A stretch of 33,539 nt of DNA from DASZMJ01 sp035551935 (GTDB lineage: Bacteria > Planctomycetota > Planctomycetia > Isosphaerales > Isosphaeraceae): assembly GCA_035551935.1 (NCBI GenBank), contig DASZMJ010000563.1, positions 1 to 33,539 on the forward strand. The letters are read 5' to 3'. The notes beneath the pieces are model-generated. The model did no database searches. It worked only from the letters and a program-made list of their open reading frames with translations, and was not told the origin of the DNA. The position numbers and the translations under genes are program-made. Below, piece after piece: positions 1-9,053 of this stretch; the stretch's first letter is position 1; every line of letters starts with the position of its first letter.

Positions 1-1
1 G

Positions 2-106
2 CAACCGCGCGGGCCGAAGAAGCCGAAGCCCAAGAAGGCCAGCGGATACGAGAAGAAGCACCTGTCGACGGCCAAGCTGCTCAAGGATCAAGACAAGCGT
101 ACCTGA
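2..106 (+). CDS. C-terminal end of an unidentified lysine-rich protein (partial)
   Basis: The reading frame is open from the left edge and ends at a TGA at 104-106. The visible 34 residues are very rich in Lys and Pro (PKKPKPKK), followed by a probable short helix (HLSTAKLLKDQDKRT). Such basic tails are common on nucleic-acid-binding or ribosome-associated proteins, but the body of the gene lies outside the window, so no function is assigned. It converges with the DUF1549/DUF1553 gene, whose stop is 31 bases away. Confidence 0.5.
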   Translation, partial: QPRGPKKPKPKKASGYEKKHLSTAKLLKDQDKRT

Positions 107-137
107 TGTCACCTTTACAGGGCTGGCACGGCGGACC

Positions 138-3100
138 CTACTCCTTGGTGATCGTCTCGTCCAGATTCAAGAGGACGCGCGCCACGGCGGTCCAGGCGGC
201 GAGCCGAGCGGGGGTGACGCCCTCGGGCAGCTTCGGCAGGCTCTCATCCCCATCGGCGATGAGGGGCTTGGGGTCGTGACCCTCGGAGCCGTAGCGGCGG
301 GCCTGGCGATCGAGCATCGCGAGCAAGGCGGTCGACTCCTTCTCGGTCGGCCGCCGCGCGAGGCAGCGGCGGAAGGCGTAGGTGAGCCGGTCCGAGTCGC
401 AGGAGCCGCCGGATTCGAGCGTGGTCCGCGCCAGGGCGCGGGCGCAGTCGAGGAACAGGGGCTCATTCAAGGTCGTGAGTGCTTGCAGGGGCGTGTTCGA
501 CCGGGCGCGGCGGACGCAGGCGAAGTCGCCGTTGGGGGCGTCGAAGTTCTGGAGGACGGGGTACGGCACCGAGCGATAGCGGAAGGTGTACAAGGCGCGG
601 CGGAAGCGCTCGGGCCCCTTGGCCTCGGGCCAGACCTTCGGGCCGTAGCTCGTCGGCGGCTGGAAGAGGAACGCGGGAGCCGGCGGCCCGACGCTCGGCC
701 CGCCGACCTTCGGGTTGAGCAGGCCGCTGGCGGCGAGGGCCACGTCGCGGACGACCTCCGCATCGACCCGGAACCTCGGCCCGCGCGCCAGGAGGCGATT
801 GAACGGGTCGCGCGCCAGGAGCTCGGGCGTGACGCGGCCTTGCTGGCGATAGGATGCCGAGGTGACGATCAAACGGTGCAGGTCCTTCAGGCCCCAGCCG
901 CGCTCCATGAATTCGACGGCGAGCCAGTCGAGCAATCCCGGGTGGCTCGGCGGCTCGCTCTGCGTGCCGAGGTCCTCGCTCGTGCCCACCAGGCCGAGGC
1001 CGAAGTAGCCTTGCCAGACGCGATTGACCAGCGAACGAGCCGTCGTCGGCGACTTACGATCGACCAGCCAGCGCGCGAAGCCGAGGCGGTTCGCCGGGGC
1101 GTCGTTCGGCAGCGGGTGGAGGAACGACGGGACGCCGGGCTCGACGGCCTGGGCCGGCTTGAGGAAGTCGCCGCGCTGGAGGACGTGGGTCTCGCGCGGA
1201 TTGTCGCGGGCCTCGAGGACCAGTTGCGTCGTCCCCTCCGGATGCTCGCGCCAGAGGGCCTCGATCCGGTCGTTCGCGTCCTTCCAGTCGGCGACCGTCG
1301 TCCGCCAGTAGCCGAAGACCGCGGCCTCTTGCGCCGGATTGCGGCGCTCGCGCGGGACCGAAAGGGCCTCGCGGACGGCCAGCGGCAGCGGGTCGGCCTC
1401 GGCGCCTTCGGCGGTGGTGAAGGCGAGGCGGAAGCGGCCGAGGTTGTGGTTCTGGTTGTCGTCGCTGTTCCAGCCGCCGTGGTTCTGCTTGAGGAAGAAC
1501 GTCAGGATCGTACCGCCGTCGAAGCCGACCGGCTTCTCGGCGACGAACACCGCCTTGCGCGGCCGGTTGCGGCGGCCGGGGCCGACGTCGATGCCCCAGG
1601 CGGTCTCGTCCTTGCCGTCGATCGCGAAGGCGGCCGGGCCGGTCACGCGCTTCTTGTCGCTCTTATCATGATAGAATGGCTTCAATGGGGTCTCGGGCGG
1701 GTTCACGTCGGCCGAGGCCCGGACGAACTTGACCTTCTCGGCCTTCTCGGGGTGGTCCGCCGGCGCGGCCTCGACCTCGAACTCGGTGAGGGCCGCCGTC
1801 CCCTCGATCGACCGGCCGGGGCCACCGCGGGGGAGGTTGGGGTCGTTGAGGAGTTCGAGCCGGAAGGCGCGGACGTCCTTCGCATCGACCTTGATGGTCA
1901 TCTTCACCCGATGCTTCGTGGGCGCGTACCCCTGGGCGAGGAACGAGCCGTCGGCTTGCGGGACGTACTTCTGGCCGCCGTCGGAGATCTCGTCGACCTT
2001 CGGCCGCACGACGGTCCAATCGGGCTGGCCGCGACGCGCCGACTCTTCCCAGGCGGCGAGCCGTTCGGGCCAGTCGGGGTGCGTGTGCTTGGGCTCGGCC
2101 TCGACCTCGCGGACCTCGCGGAAGATGGCCTCGCGGCGCAACTGCTCGTCGGGGGTGTAGACGACGACGTTGGCCTCGTGCGAGTCGTTCAGGAAGGCGA
2201 AGACGCGGTAGTAGTCGCGCTGGGTGATCGGGTCGAACTTGTGGTTGTGGCACTGGGCGCACTGGATGGTCAGGCCGAGGATGCCCTTGCCGATGGCGTC
2301 CATCCGGTCGAACATCGCCTCCATGCGGAACTGCTCGGGATCGACGCCCCCTTCCTCGTTGATCATCGAGTTGCGCAGGAAGCCGGTGGCGACGCGCTGG
2401 TCCTGGGTGGCGTCAGGGAGCAGGTCGCCGGCGACCTGCTCGATGACGAAGCGGTCATACGGCAGGTCGCGGTTGAGGGCCTTGACGACCCAGTCGCGAT
2501 AGAACCAGACGAACCGCGGCTTGTCCTTCTCGAAGCCGTCGCTGTCGGCGTAACGCGCCGCGTCGAGCCAGACGCGGCCCCAGCGCTCGCCATAATGGGG
2601 CGAGGCGAGCAGGCGGTCGACGAGCCGGTCGTAGGCGTCGGGCCGGTTGTCGTCGAGGAAGGCGTCGACCTCCTCGACGGTCGGCGGCAGGCCGATCAGG
2701 TCGAGGCTCAGCCGGCGGATGAGCGTGGCCTTGTCGGCCTCGGGCGACGGATGCAGGCCCTCCTTTTCGAGTCGCGCGAGGATGAACCGATCGATCGGCG
2801 ACCGGACCCAGCCCGGATCCTTCACCTCGGGCAGAGCTGGCCGCGACGGCGCCTTGAAGGCCCAGTGGTCGCGCCCCTTGCGGGCCTGGACGCTCTCCTG
2901 GGCGGGCCAGTCGGCCCCGCGGTCGATCCAGGTCCGGAGGCGATCGACCTCCTCGGCCGAGAGCCGCGGCCCCTTCGGGGGCATGCGCTCCTCGGGGTCG
3001 TCGCTGGTGACGCGGGCGATGAGGTCGCTGTCGGCCCCCTTGCCGGGCACGATCACCGGGCCGTCGGCGCCGCCGCGGAGGGCGGCCGCGCGGTCGTCGA

Positions 3101-3275
3101 GCCGGAGGTCGGCCTTCTGTTTCTTCGGTCCGTGGCAGTCGTAGCAGCGGGCCTCGAAGATCGGCCGGATGTCCCGGTCGAAGTCGATCGCCTGCGATTG
3201 GGCCGCGGCGGGCGTCGCCGCGGCCGCGACGAGGACGACGACGAGGCCGGTGCCGATGGAGGGGGAGCGTCGCAT
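138..3275 (-). CDS. PSCyt1/DUF1549/DUF1553 planctomycete secreted protein
   Basis: A 1045-residue exported protein of the family greatly expanded in Planctomycetes. The start is placed at the ATG at 3275 because a signal peptide follows (residues 1-25, hydrophobic core then TPAAA/QS) and AAGG lies about 12 bases upstream; the open frame runs further 5' but that part is low-complexity and non-homologous. Order of domains: a PSCyt1 cytochrome-like module with a CYDCH haem-type motif at 44-48, DUF1549 (about 160-370, including RWGRVWLDAARYADSDG), a second CAQCHNHKFD motif, a middle beta-sandwich-like segment, and DUF1553 in the last 300 residues (SLVNRVWQGYFG, SNTPLQALTTLNEP). The biochemical role of the family is unproven; membrane or periplasmic redox and polysaccharide breakdown have been suggested. 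The usual partner, a DUF1501 gene, is not adjacent but sits about 20 kb away. It shares a 139-base divergent upstream region with the ABC permease. Confidence 0.93.
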   Translation of the reverse strand: MRRSPSIGTGLVVVLVAAAATPAAAQSQAIDFDRDIRPIFEARCYDCHGPKKQKADLRLDDRAAALRGGADGPVIVPGKGADSDLIARVTSDDPEERMPPKGPRLSAEEVDRLRTWIDRGADWPAQESVQARKGRDHWAFKAPSRPALPEVKDPGWVRSPIDRFILARLEKEGLHPSPEADKATLIRRLSLDLIGLPPTVEEVDAFLDDNRPDAYDRLVDRLLASPHYGERWGRVWLDAARYADSDGFEKDKPRFVWFYRDWVVKALNRDLPYDRFVIEQVAGDLLPDATQDQRVATGFLRNSMINEEGGVDPEQFRMEAMFDRMDAIGKGILGLTIQCAQCHNHKFDPITQRDYYRVFAFLNDSHEANVVVYTPDEQLRREAIFREVREVEAEPKHTHPDWPERLAAWEESARRGQPDWTVVRPKVDEISDGGQKYVPQADGSFLAQGYAPTKHRVKMTIKVDAKDVRAFRLELLNDPNLPRGGPGRSIEGTAALTEFEVEAAPADHPEKAEKVKFVRASADVNPPETPLKPFYHDKSDKKRVTGPAAFAIDGKDETAWGIDVGPGRRNRPRKAVFVAEKPVGFDGGTILTFFLKQNHGGWNSDDNQNHNLGRFRLAFTTAEGAEADPLPLAVREALSVPRERRNPAQEAAVFGYWRTTVADWKDANDRIEALWREHPEGTTQLVLEARDNPRETHVLQRGDFLKPAQAVEPGVPSFLHPLPNDAPANRLGFARWLVDRKSPTTARSLVNRVWQGYFGLGLVGTSEDLGTQSEPPSHPGLLDWLAVEFMERGWGLKDLHRLIVTSASYRQQGRVTPELLARDPFNRLLARGPRFRVDAEVVRDVALAASGLLNPKVGGPSVGPPAPAFLFQPPTSYGPKVWPEAKGPERFRRALYTFRYRSVPYPVLQNFDAPNGDFACVRRARSNTPLQALTTLNEPLFLDCARALARTTLESGGSCDSDRLTYAFRRCLARRPTEKESTALLAMLDRQARRYGSEGHDPKPLIADGDESLPKLPEGVTPARLAAWTAVARVLLNLDETITKE

Positions 3276-3414
3276 CGCGAGGGCCACCTTGGGAGGGTTT
3301 GCGGAGGGTCGGCGTTGCCGTCTGCGGGAGGGTCTTGCGGTCGGCCGGGGCCAACGCCGATTGTAAAGGGGGCCGACGGGCCGCGTCCATCTTTTTTCGG
3401 GACCGGAGGTTCGG

Positions 3415-5103
3415 GTGAAGGTCCTCGGGAATGTCCTGCTCGCGGCGGCGCTCGCCGTGGCGGTCGGTTGGCCGGCGCTGGCGACGACGCTGGAGGTGAT
3501 GGGCCTGCGCGGGGCGGAGTCGGGGACGGTCCCGAGCGCGGGGCCGATCGGCCCGTTGCCGTTCACCGACACGACCCTGGCCAGGCCGCTCGCATTGGCG
3601 AGGAACACCCTCGAACTGGTCCTGGCGACCGAGGCCGTCGCGTTGCCGGCGGGGATCGCGCTGGCGGTGCTGCTCGTCCGGACGGACATGGCGGGCCGGC
3701 GGCCGTTGCTCGCGTCGCTGGCGCTGGCGGTGTTCATCCCGCTGCCCTTGCACGCGACGGCCTGGCTCGGCGCGTTCGGTAATCAAGGGCGCGTGCAATT
3801 GTTCACAACGAAACCCATCCTCGTCGGCCTCCCGGGCGCGGCGTTCGTGCAGGGGATGGCGGCGTTGCCGTGGGTGACGTTGCTCGTCGGGGTCGGCCTG
3901 AGGGGGGTCGAGCCGGAGCTGGAGGAGGCGGCCGTGCTCGACTGGCCGGCCTGGCGGGTCGTGCTCGGCGTGAGCCTGCGGCGATCCGTCGGCGCGATCG
4001 CCGGCGCGGCCTTGGCGGTGGCGGTCCTGACGGCCGGCGACATGACGGTGACCGACCTCTTGCGCGTCCGCACGTTCGCCGAGGAGGCGTACCTCCAGGC
4101 CAACCTGAAGCTCGGCAACGGCCCCGAGGCCGTCGCGGTCGTCGCCTTGCCGCCGCTGGTCGTGCTCGGCACGCTCGTCCTCCTCGCCGCCCGCGCCCTC
4201 TTGCGCGCCGACCCCGCGCGGCTCCCCTCGCCGCGGTCGAGGGCGCGGACGTGGCGCCTGGGTCGTTGGCGATTCGGCGTCGGCGCGGTCGTCGTCGCGA
4301 TCGTCGGCAACGCCGTCGCGTTGCCGATCTACGGCCTGATCTGGCGCGCCGGCTGGGTCGGCCGACTCGGGGGCAAGCGTTGGACGTGGCCGACGTTCCG
4401 CAAGTCGATCGGCGCCTCGTGGGAGGACCTCGCGCCCAACGTCTCCCAACTGCTCCGACACCCCTCGTGGTACTGGCAGAGCCCGCTCCTGAACAGCCTG
4501 ATCTGGTCGGCCGCCGGCGCGACCGCGACCCTGCTCGTGGCCTGGCCGCTCGCCTGGAAGGCCAGGCGGCCGGGCGCCTGGGCCTGGGTCGCCGCGGGCG
4601 TCGTGGCGCTCCTGCTCGCGACGCCCGGCCCCGCCGCCGGCCTGGCCCTGGTGCTGGCGTACCGGAGCGTGCCCATCGTCTACAACACGCCGGTGGTCCT
4701 GGTCCTCGTGGACATCTTGCGCACGCTCCCCTATGCGATGCTCGTGCTCTGGCCCGCGTTGCGGACGTTCCCCGAGGACTACCTCGAGGCCGCCGCGCTC
4801 GACGGGCTGAGCCCTGGCTCGATCGTTCGTCGGATCGTGATCCCCTTGACGCGCGCCCCCGCCCTGGCGGCCTGGGGCGTGGCGTTCGCGCTGGCGATGG
4901 GGGAGCTGCCGGCGTACAGCGTCGTCGAGCTGCCCGGCACCGAGACGGCCACCAAGCTCGTCTGGAGCCTGCTGCATACCGGCGTCGAGAGCCGGCTGTC
5001 GGGGATCGCGTTGATCCTCCTGGCGGTCGTCGGCGCCGCGGGGTTGCCGGCGGCGTGGGCGTTGCGGAGGGTTTACGGGACGGGCCAGGCCGAGATATCC
5101 TGA
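3415..5103 (+). CDS. Iron-type ABC transporter permease, two fused permease domains
   Basis: A 562-residue polytopic inner-membrane protein with about 12 hydrophobic segments, the length and layout of FbpB-like ferric-iron or thiamine permeases in which two BPD_transp_1 domains are fused. Both cytoplasmic EAA loops that dock on the ATPase are visible: EEAAVLDWPAWR near residue 170 and LEAAALDGLSPGSIVRRIVIP near residue 460. The start is a GTG at 3415, chosen because GGAGG lies at 3405-3409, five bases upstream, and hydrophobic sequence follows at once. No ATPase or solute-binding gene is in the window, so its substrate cannot be told from context. It is followed after only 3 bases by the RNA methyltransferase gene, implying one transcript despite unrelated functions. 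Confidence 0.88.
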   Translation: MKVLGNVLLAAALAVAVGWPALATTLEVMGLRGAESGTVPSAGPIGPLPFTDTTLARPLALARNTLELVLATEAVALPAGIALAVLLVRTDMAGRRPLLASLALAVFIPLPLHATAWLGAFGNQGRVQLFTTKPILVGLPGAAFVQGMAALPWVTLLVGVGLRGVEPELEEAAVLDWPAWRVVLGVSLRRSVGAIAGAALAVAVLTAGDMTVTDLLRVRTFAEEAYLQANLKLGNGPEAVAVVALPPLVVLGTLVLLAARALLRADPARLPSPRSRARTWRLGRWRFGVGAVVVAIVGNAVALPIYGLIWRAGWVGRLGGKRWTWPTFRKSIGASWEDLAPNVSQLLRHPSWYWQSPLLNSLIWSAAGATATLLVAWPLAWKARRPGAWAWVAAGVVALLLATPGPAAGLALVLAYRSVPIVYNTPVVLVLVDILRTLPYAMLVLWPALRTFPEDYLEAAALDGLSPGSIVRRIVIPLTRAPALAAWGVAFALAMGELPAYSVVELPGTETATKLVWSLLHTGVESRLSGIALILLAVVGAAGLPAAWALRRVYGTGQAEIS

Positions 5104-5106
5104 GGC

Positions 5107-6564
5107 ATGAACAAGAAGCCTCGACGCACGGGCCCCAAGACCCGCCCCTCGCGCACCCGACCCCGTCCTCGTCCCTCGATCGAGGACCGCCCCCGCCCCG
5201 CGCGCCCCCAGGACTTCAAGCCCGAAGCCAACGAGCCATCCGGGCCGACTCCCTATGCCGCGCACGTCGCGCCGGCGGGGGTCCTTGCCGAGGCCGCCGC
5301 GACCATCGCGCTCGATGTCGAACACATCGTGATTCAAGAGCACAAGCGCGCCGACCGCGCCATCGCGCTCGCCTTGCGTCGGCGTCGCGACCTGGCGGCG
5401 CCGGACCACCGTTTCATCAGCCGGGCGGCGTTCGCGCTTTTTCGATGGCGAGGCTGGATCGAGCCGCTGCGGCTCTCGAAGCCCGAGGCGCGTCTCCTCT
5501 TGGCCGTGCTGCTCGACTCGACCACGGTCCACCCCGTCTGCCGCGTCTGGGCGAAGACGCTCGGCCGGGACCCGGGCGGCCTGATCGCATTGGGCGACGC
5601 GCCGAACTGGACGGCGCGGGCCGAGGGGCTCAAGCGGCTGATGGCCGGCCACGCCGTCACCGCCGACCCCTGGCGCCTCTTCCCCCAATGGCTCCGCGAG
5701 TCCTTGCCCATCCCCCCCGGCGACCAACCGCCGAAGGCCCGCTTCCTCGCGCTCCTCTGGGCCCTCCAGTCGCGTCCCCCGCTCTGGGTCCGCGCCCAGG
5801 GCAAGGACGAGAACGTCACCTGGTCCGCCCTCCGCGACCTCGGCGTCAACCCCTGGGTCCACCGCCGCATGATCCGCGCGGCCCGGCTCGACGAGGACGT
5901 CGATGTCTATCATTTAGAGGCGTTCAAGAAGGGCGAGCTCGAGATCCAGGACATCGCCGCGCAGGCCGTCGGCCTCGCCTGCGACCCCGACCCCGGCGAG
6001 CGCTGGTGGGACGCCTGCGCCGGCGCCGGCGGCAAGGCCCTGCACCTGGCGGCGTTGATGGTCGGCAAGGGCGTGGTCGTCGCCACCGACGTCAACGAGC
6101 GGAAGCTCCTCGAGGCCGTCCGCCGCGCCCGACGCAGCCCCTGGCGCAACCTGACCACGAAGCCCTGGGACGGCCGCCACGTCGCCGGCAAGCCCGGGTC
6201 GTTCGACGGCGTCCTCGTCGACGCCCCCTGCTCCGCCGTCGGCACCTGGCGCCGGAACCCCGACGCCCGCTGGAACCTCGACCGCGACGCCATCCCCCGC
6301 CTCGCCGCCTTGCAAGCCGACCTCCTCCGCGCCGCCTCCTTCGGCGTCCGCCCCGGCGGTGCTTTGGTCTACTCCGTCTGCACCCTCACCCCCGCCGAGA
6401 CCACCGACGTCGTCCGCACCTTCCTCGCCTCGCACCCCACCTTCCGCCTCGACCCCTTCCCCCACCCCTTCACCGGCGCACCCACCGACGGCACCCTCAC
6501 CATCTGGCCCACCGAGATCGACTCGGACGCCATGTTCGTGGCGCGGATGGTTCGGTCATCCTGA
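5107..6564 (+). CDS. RsmB/NOP2-family RNA (cytosine-5) methyltransferase
   Basis: A 485-residue cytosolic SAM-dependent enzyme that methylates C5 of cytosine in rRNA or tRNA. The class-I methyltransferase core is clear: SAM-binding motif I DACAGAGGKALH at about residues 302-313, motif IV DAPCS with Cys375, and motif VI YSVCTLTPAE with Cys425. In the family the motif VI Cys attacks the base and the motif IV Cys helps release it, so both catalytic cysteines are present. An N-terminal helical region (about 60-130) resembles the NusB-like part of RsmB. The first 50 residues are an Arg/Lys/Pro-rich tail, unusual for RsmB and possibly an RNA-binding extension. Which nucleotide it modifies cannot be decided, so no symbol is given. 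It starts 3 bases after the permease stop. Confidence 0.92.
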   Translation: MNKKPRRTGPKTRPSRTRPRPRPSIEDRPRPARPQDFKPEANEPSGPTPYAAHVAPAGVLAEAAATIALDVEHIVIQEHKRADRAIALALRRRRDLAAPDHRFISRAAFALFRWRGWIEPLRLSKPEARLLLAVLLDSTTVHPVCRVWAKTLGRDPGGLIALGDAPNWTARAEGLKRLMAGHAVTADPWRLFPQWLRESLPIPPGDQPPKARFLALLWALQSRPPLWVRAQGKDENVTWSALRDLGVNPWVHRRMIRAARLDEDVDVYHLEAFKKGELEIQDIAAQAVGLACDPDPGERWWDACAGAGGKALHLAALMVGKGVVVATDVNERKLLEAVRRARRSPWRNLTTKPWDGRHVAGKPGSFDGVLVDAPCSAVGTWRRNPDARWNLDRDAIPRLAALQADLLRAASFGVRPGGALVYSVCTLTPAETTDVVRTFLASHPTFRLDPFPHPFTGAPTDGTLTIWPTEIDSDAMFVARMVRSS

Positions 6565-7105
6565 ACCTGTCTTCTGACGGATCCGCCGTGCTTCGGATCC
6601 GATGGGTCCGGCCCGCACGGCGGACGCTCTGAGTCCCGCGAAGAATCATCGCATGGGATCGCTCGTCCTCGCGCGCAATAACTGAAGGATGGATTTCGAC
6701 TTAGAGAACATTCAATTGTTGTGAAACAAATCGCTCTAAGGAAAGTCTTTGTTTCGCCAAGAATTCTGTTGTGTTTTCCGCCTACCGTAGTGTAATGAGT
6801 CCCGCCGTTACTCCATTGGCCCCATCGCAACCCGGCAACGTCGTCGGGAAGATCGATCGACATCGGCAGCGCCCTGAACCCGACGAGGGGATTGCGCGCC
6901 TGCGACGCGGCGTCCGAGGACCGAGGCGGGGACTGCCTCGCGGGGGAGCCCACGCGCCCGGGACGCGGCCCGCGGACCGATCCGCCCCTGCCTGGGCGGG
7001 CGGCAGCGCGTCAGGACGATCGCGGCCCGGCGCCGGGCCGGCCGGTGCAGATCGATTCGAGGAGCGAGCGGATTCGGCCGACGGGACGGCGAGGGAGATG
7101 CACCA
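6565..7105. other. 541-base gene-free interval with AT-rich island
   Basis: Between the methyltransferase and the small secreted protein. It holds the hairpin at 6582-6624. From about 6660 to 6790 it is strikingly AT-rich for this genome, with interlaced inverted repeats: TTAGAG at 6701-6706 with CTCTAA at 6734-6739, and GAAACAAA at 6723-6730 with TTTGTTTC at 6748-6755. The remainder up to 7105 is GC-rich and shows no convincing gene. The AT island is a reasonable place for the promoter or operator of the downstream secreted protein, but no clean -35/-10 pair is seen. Confidence 0.5.
6582..6624. terminator. Hairpin downstream of the RNA methyltransferase gene
   Basis: Perfect 10-base inverted repeat, TCCGCCGTGC at 6582-6591 and GCACGGCGGA at 6615-6624, with a 23-base loop, starting 18 bases after the stop codon. 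No T-run follows, so it could be a factor-dependent terminator or a degenerate member of the GGTCCGC-type palindromes seen elsewhere in the window. Confidence 0.4.
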
Positions 7106-7711
7106 ATGAAGGTCATTCATGCGTTCCTGATCGCGGCGACGATGGCGGCGGGCCTGGCCCAGCCCGCGTTCGGACAGGCCTCCAGCGGCACGGTCTCGTC
7201 CAAGGGCCCCTTCCTCGATGCCGACATCTTCTCCGTCGGCTCCGACGGGGTCTACCGCGAGATCTACGTCGACGCCGGGGCGTCGAGCAACCACCAGCCC
7301 GGCGGGCCACCTGCGGGCTCGGCGTTCGTCTTCGTCATCTACGTCACCCAGGATGCCTCTGGGAATTTCGACGAAGGCTTCGGCTTGATCGACGGCACGT
7401 TCACCATCGACAAGAAGCTGACCTCGGGCTCGATCACCGCCTCGGGCACCGTCTACAGCCTGTTCGACGGCAGCCCCCATACCGTGAGCGTCAGCCTGGA
7501 TCTCACCCCCTCGGGCCCGGCGCTCGATGAATCGTATGTTGAGCATATCTCGGTCGGGACCCTCAAGATCGTGAACAAGTTCTCGGGGACGGACGTCCCC
7601 GCGACGGCGTCGGGGGACGGCTCGATCGACGGCGTCGACCTCGGCAGCTTCTCCGAGTACTTCGCCGACCTCGGGTCGAGCAAGAGTTCGACCCTGACGA
7701 TCAGCCATTGA
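7106..7711 (+). CDS. Small secreted protein of unknown function
   Basis: A 201-residue protein. The ATG at 7106 is preceded by GAGGGAG at 7091-7097 and followed by a typical signal peptide (residues 1-23, cleavage near AFG/QA). The mature part is Ser/Gly/Asp-rich and predicted mostly beta (VYREIYV, AFVFVIYVTQD, GLIDGTFTID). Near the C-terminus SGDGSIDGVDLGSF resembles a single calcium-loop or half-dockerin motif, which is common in planctomycete secreted proteins; this is only a resemblance. I recognise no family. It is likely to be exported to the periplasm or cell surface. Confidence 0.75.
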   Translation: MKVIHAFLIAATMAAGLAQPAFGQASSGTVSSKGPFLDADIFSVGSDGVYREIYVDAGASSNHQPGGPPAGSAFVFVIYVTQDASGNFDEGFGLIDGTFTIDKKLTSGSITASGTVYSLFDGSPHTVSVSLDLTPSGPALDESYVEHISVGTLKIVNKFSGTDVPATASGDGSIDGVDLGSFSEYFADLGSSKSSTLTISH

Positions 7712-7910
7712 ACCCGGGTCGGATCGTGGCCGTGTGCGGCGGGTGGCCCCTCTCTCGGCGCCACTCGCCCCGCGGCGCGACACTGGGGCGGAGCCCGTAG
7801 CGACCGTTCGCGTGGTCTGGTATCCTTGCCGGGCGGCCGGCGCGACGGCGACGCCCGCTCCGCGCCGACCGCAGACCGTCCGCCCGGCCTTCGCCGGGGA
7901 GCACGTCGTG

Positions 7911-8810
7911 ATGATCCGCAAGTCGATCGGCGTGACGCTCGCGGGCCTGCTGCTGGTGATCGCCCCGCGCGCAACGGCCCAGGGTGACCTGGGCGAGAGC
8001 GGCTTCGTCGACTCGGGCGGCGTGAAGATCCACTATGTCACGCGCGGCAAGGGGCCGCTGGTCGTCTTGCTGCACGGCTTCCCGGACTACTGGTACACGT
8101 GGCGGAAGCAGATGCCGGCGCTGGCGGAGCATCACCAGGTCGTGGCGATCGACCTGAGGGGGTACAACGAGAGCGACAAGCCCGAGGGGGTCGAGGCCTA
8201 CGCGATGCCGAAGCTGGTCGGCGACGTGAAGGCGGTCGTCGAGCACTTCGGCAGGAAGCAGGCGATCCTCGTCGGCCACGACTGGGGCGGGGCGATCGCG
8301 TGGTCGTTCGCGATGCGGCACCCGCAGATGACCGATCGGCTCATCATCCTCAACCTGCCGCACCCGGCCGCGATCGCGCGGGAGCTGGCGAACAACCCCG
8401 ACCAGCGCAGGGCCTCGGCCTACGCCCGGCACTTCCAGGAGCCGGGCGCGGCGGCCGAGCTGACCGCGGAGGGCCTGACGTTCTGGGTGACGGACCCGGA
8501 CGCGAAGCCGAAGTACGTCGAGGCGTTCCAGAAGTCGTCGTTCGAAGCGATGCTGAACTACTACAAGGCGAACTACCCCCGCGAGCCGTACAAGGCCCCG
8601 GACCCGGCCGACGTGCCCAAGGTGAAGTGCCCCGTCCTGATGATCCACGGCCTCAAGGACCCGGCGCTCTTGCCCGGCGGGCTCAACGACACGTGGCGGT
8701 TCGTCGAGAAGGACCTCACCCTCGTCACCGTCCCCGACGCCGGCCACTTCGTCCAGCAGGACGCGCCGGAGTTCGTGACGAAAGAGATGGTGCGTTGGCT
8801 CGCCCGTTGA
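7911..8810 (+). CDS. Secreted epoxide-hydrolase-like alpha/beta hydrolase
   Basis: A 299-residue protein from the ATG at 7911; GGGGA lies about 11 bases upstream, and a signal peptide (ending near ATA/QG) follows this ATG, whereas the longer open frame upstream has no signal. The alpha/beta hydrolase fold is clear: oxyanion loop HGFPDYWYTW, nucleophile elbow GHDWGG with Asp rather than Ser, acid in GLKDPAL, and catalytic His in DAGHFVQQD. The Asp nucleophile places it with epoxide hydrolases and haloalkane dehalogenases, and the HGFPDYWYTW loop fits epoxide hydrolase better. The natural substrate is unknown. The export signal is notable because most homologues are cytosolic. A large perfect hairpin lies 45 bases past its stop. 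Confidence 0.88.
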   Translation: MIRKSIGVTLAGLLLVIAPRATAQGDLGESGFVDSGGVKIHYVTRGKGPLVVLLHGFPDYWYTWRKQMPALAEHHQVVAIDLRGYNESDKPEGVEAYAMPKLVGDVKAVVEHFGRKQAILVGHDWGGAIAWSFAMRHPQMTDRLIILNLPHPAAIARELANNPDQRRASAYARHFQEPGAAAELTAEGLTFWVTDPDAKPKYVEAFQKSSFEAMLNYYKANYPREPYKAPDPADVPKVKCPVLMIHGLKDPALLPGGLNDTWRFVEKDLTLVTVPDAGHFVQQDAPEFVTKEMVRWLAR

Positions 8811-8855
8811 GGACGCGCCGGGCGGCCCCGATCCTTCGCGTTCCGATCCCGTCGT

Positions 8856-8918
8856 AGGGCAGGGCTCGCCCTGCCTCTTGAGAATACTTTCAACAAGAGG
8901 CAGGGCGAGCCCTGCCCT
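8856..8918. repeat. Perfect 25-bp inverted repeat, REP-like palindrome
   Basis: Arms at 8856-8880 and 8894-8918 are exact reverse complements, separated by a 13-base AT-rich loop. The arm core (GGGCAGGGCTCGCCCTGCC) is itself nearly palindromic. It lies between the hydrolase stop and the TPR gene, so it may also end transcription. Its form suggests a dispersed repetitive palindrome rather than a gene-specific terminator. Confidence 0.85.
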
Positions 8919-9053
8919 CCAGGTTCGGATGTCTCGCGTCGACTCGACCGTCGGCTTACCTCTGGAATCGTCCGTCGGTCCGACGCAAACTGAGGGCCGG
9001 CGAGCACGCGGGGGCTTGCTGCGGGGCGGCTCCGATTGGAGGGGGATGATTCG

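Noticed and set aside
276..3782. Very long plus-strand open frame opposite the DUF1549/DUF1553 gene
   Set aside because: It is the mirror of a real gene in high-GC DNA; its product is low-complexity Arg/Ala/Gly/Val with no domain, while the minus strand encodes conserved motifs.
2455..5913. Minus-strand open frame over the permease and methyltransferase genes
   Set aside because: Arg/Gly/Pro-rich shadow without domain; crosses three well-supported genes.
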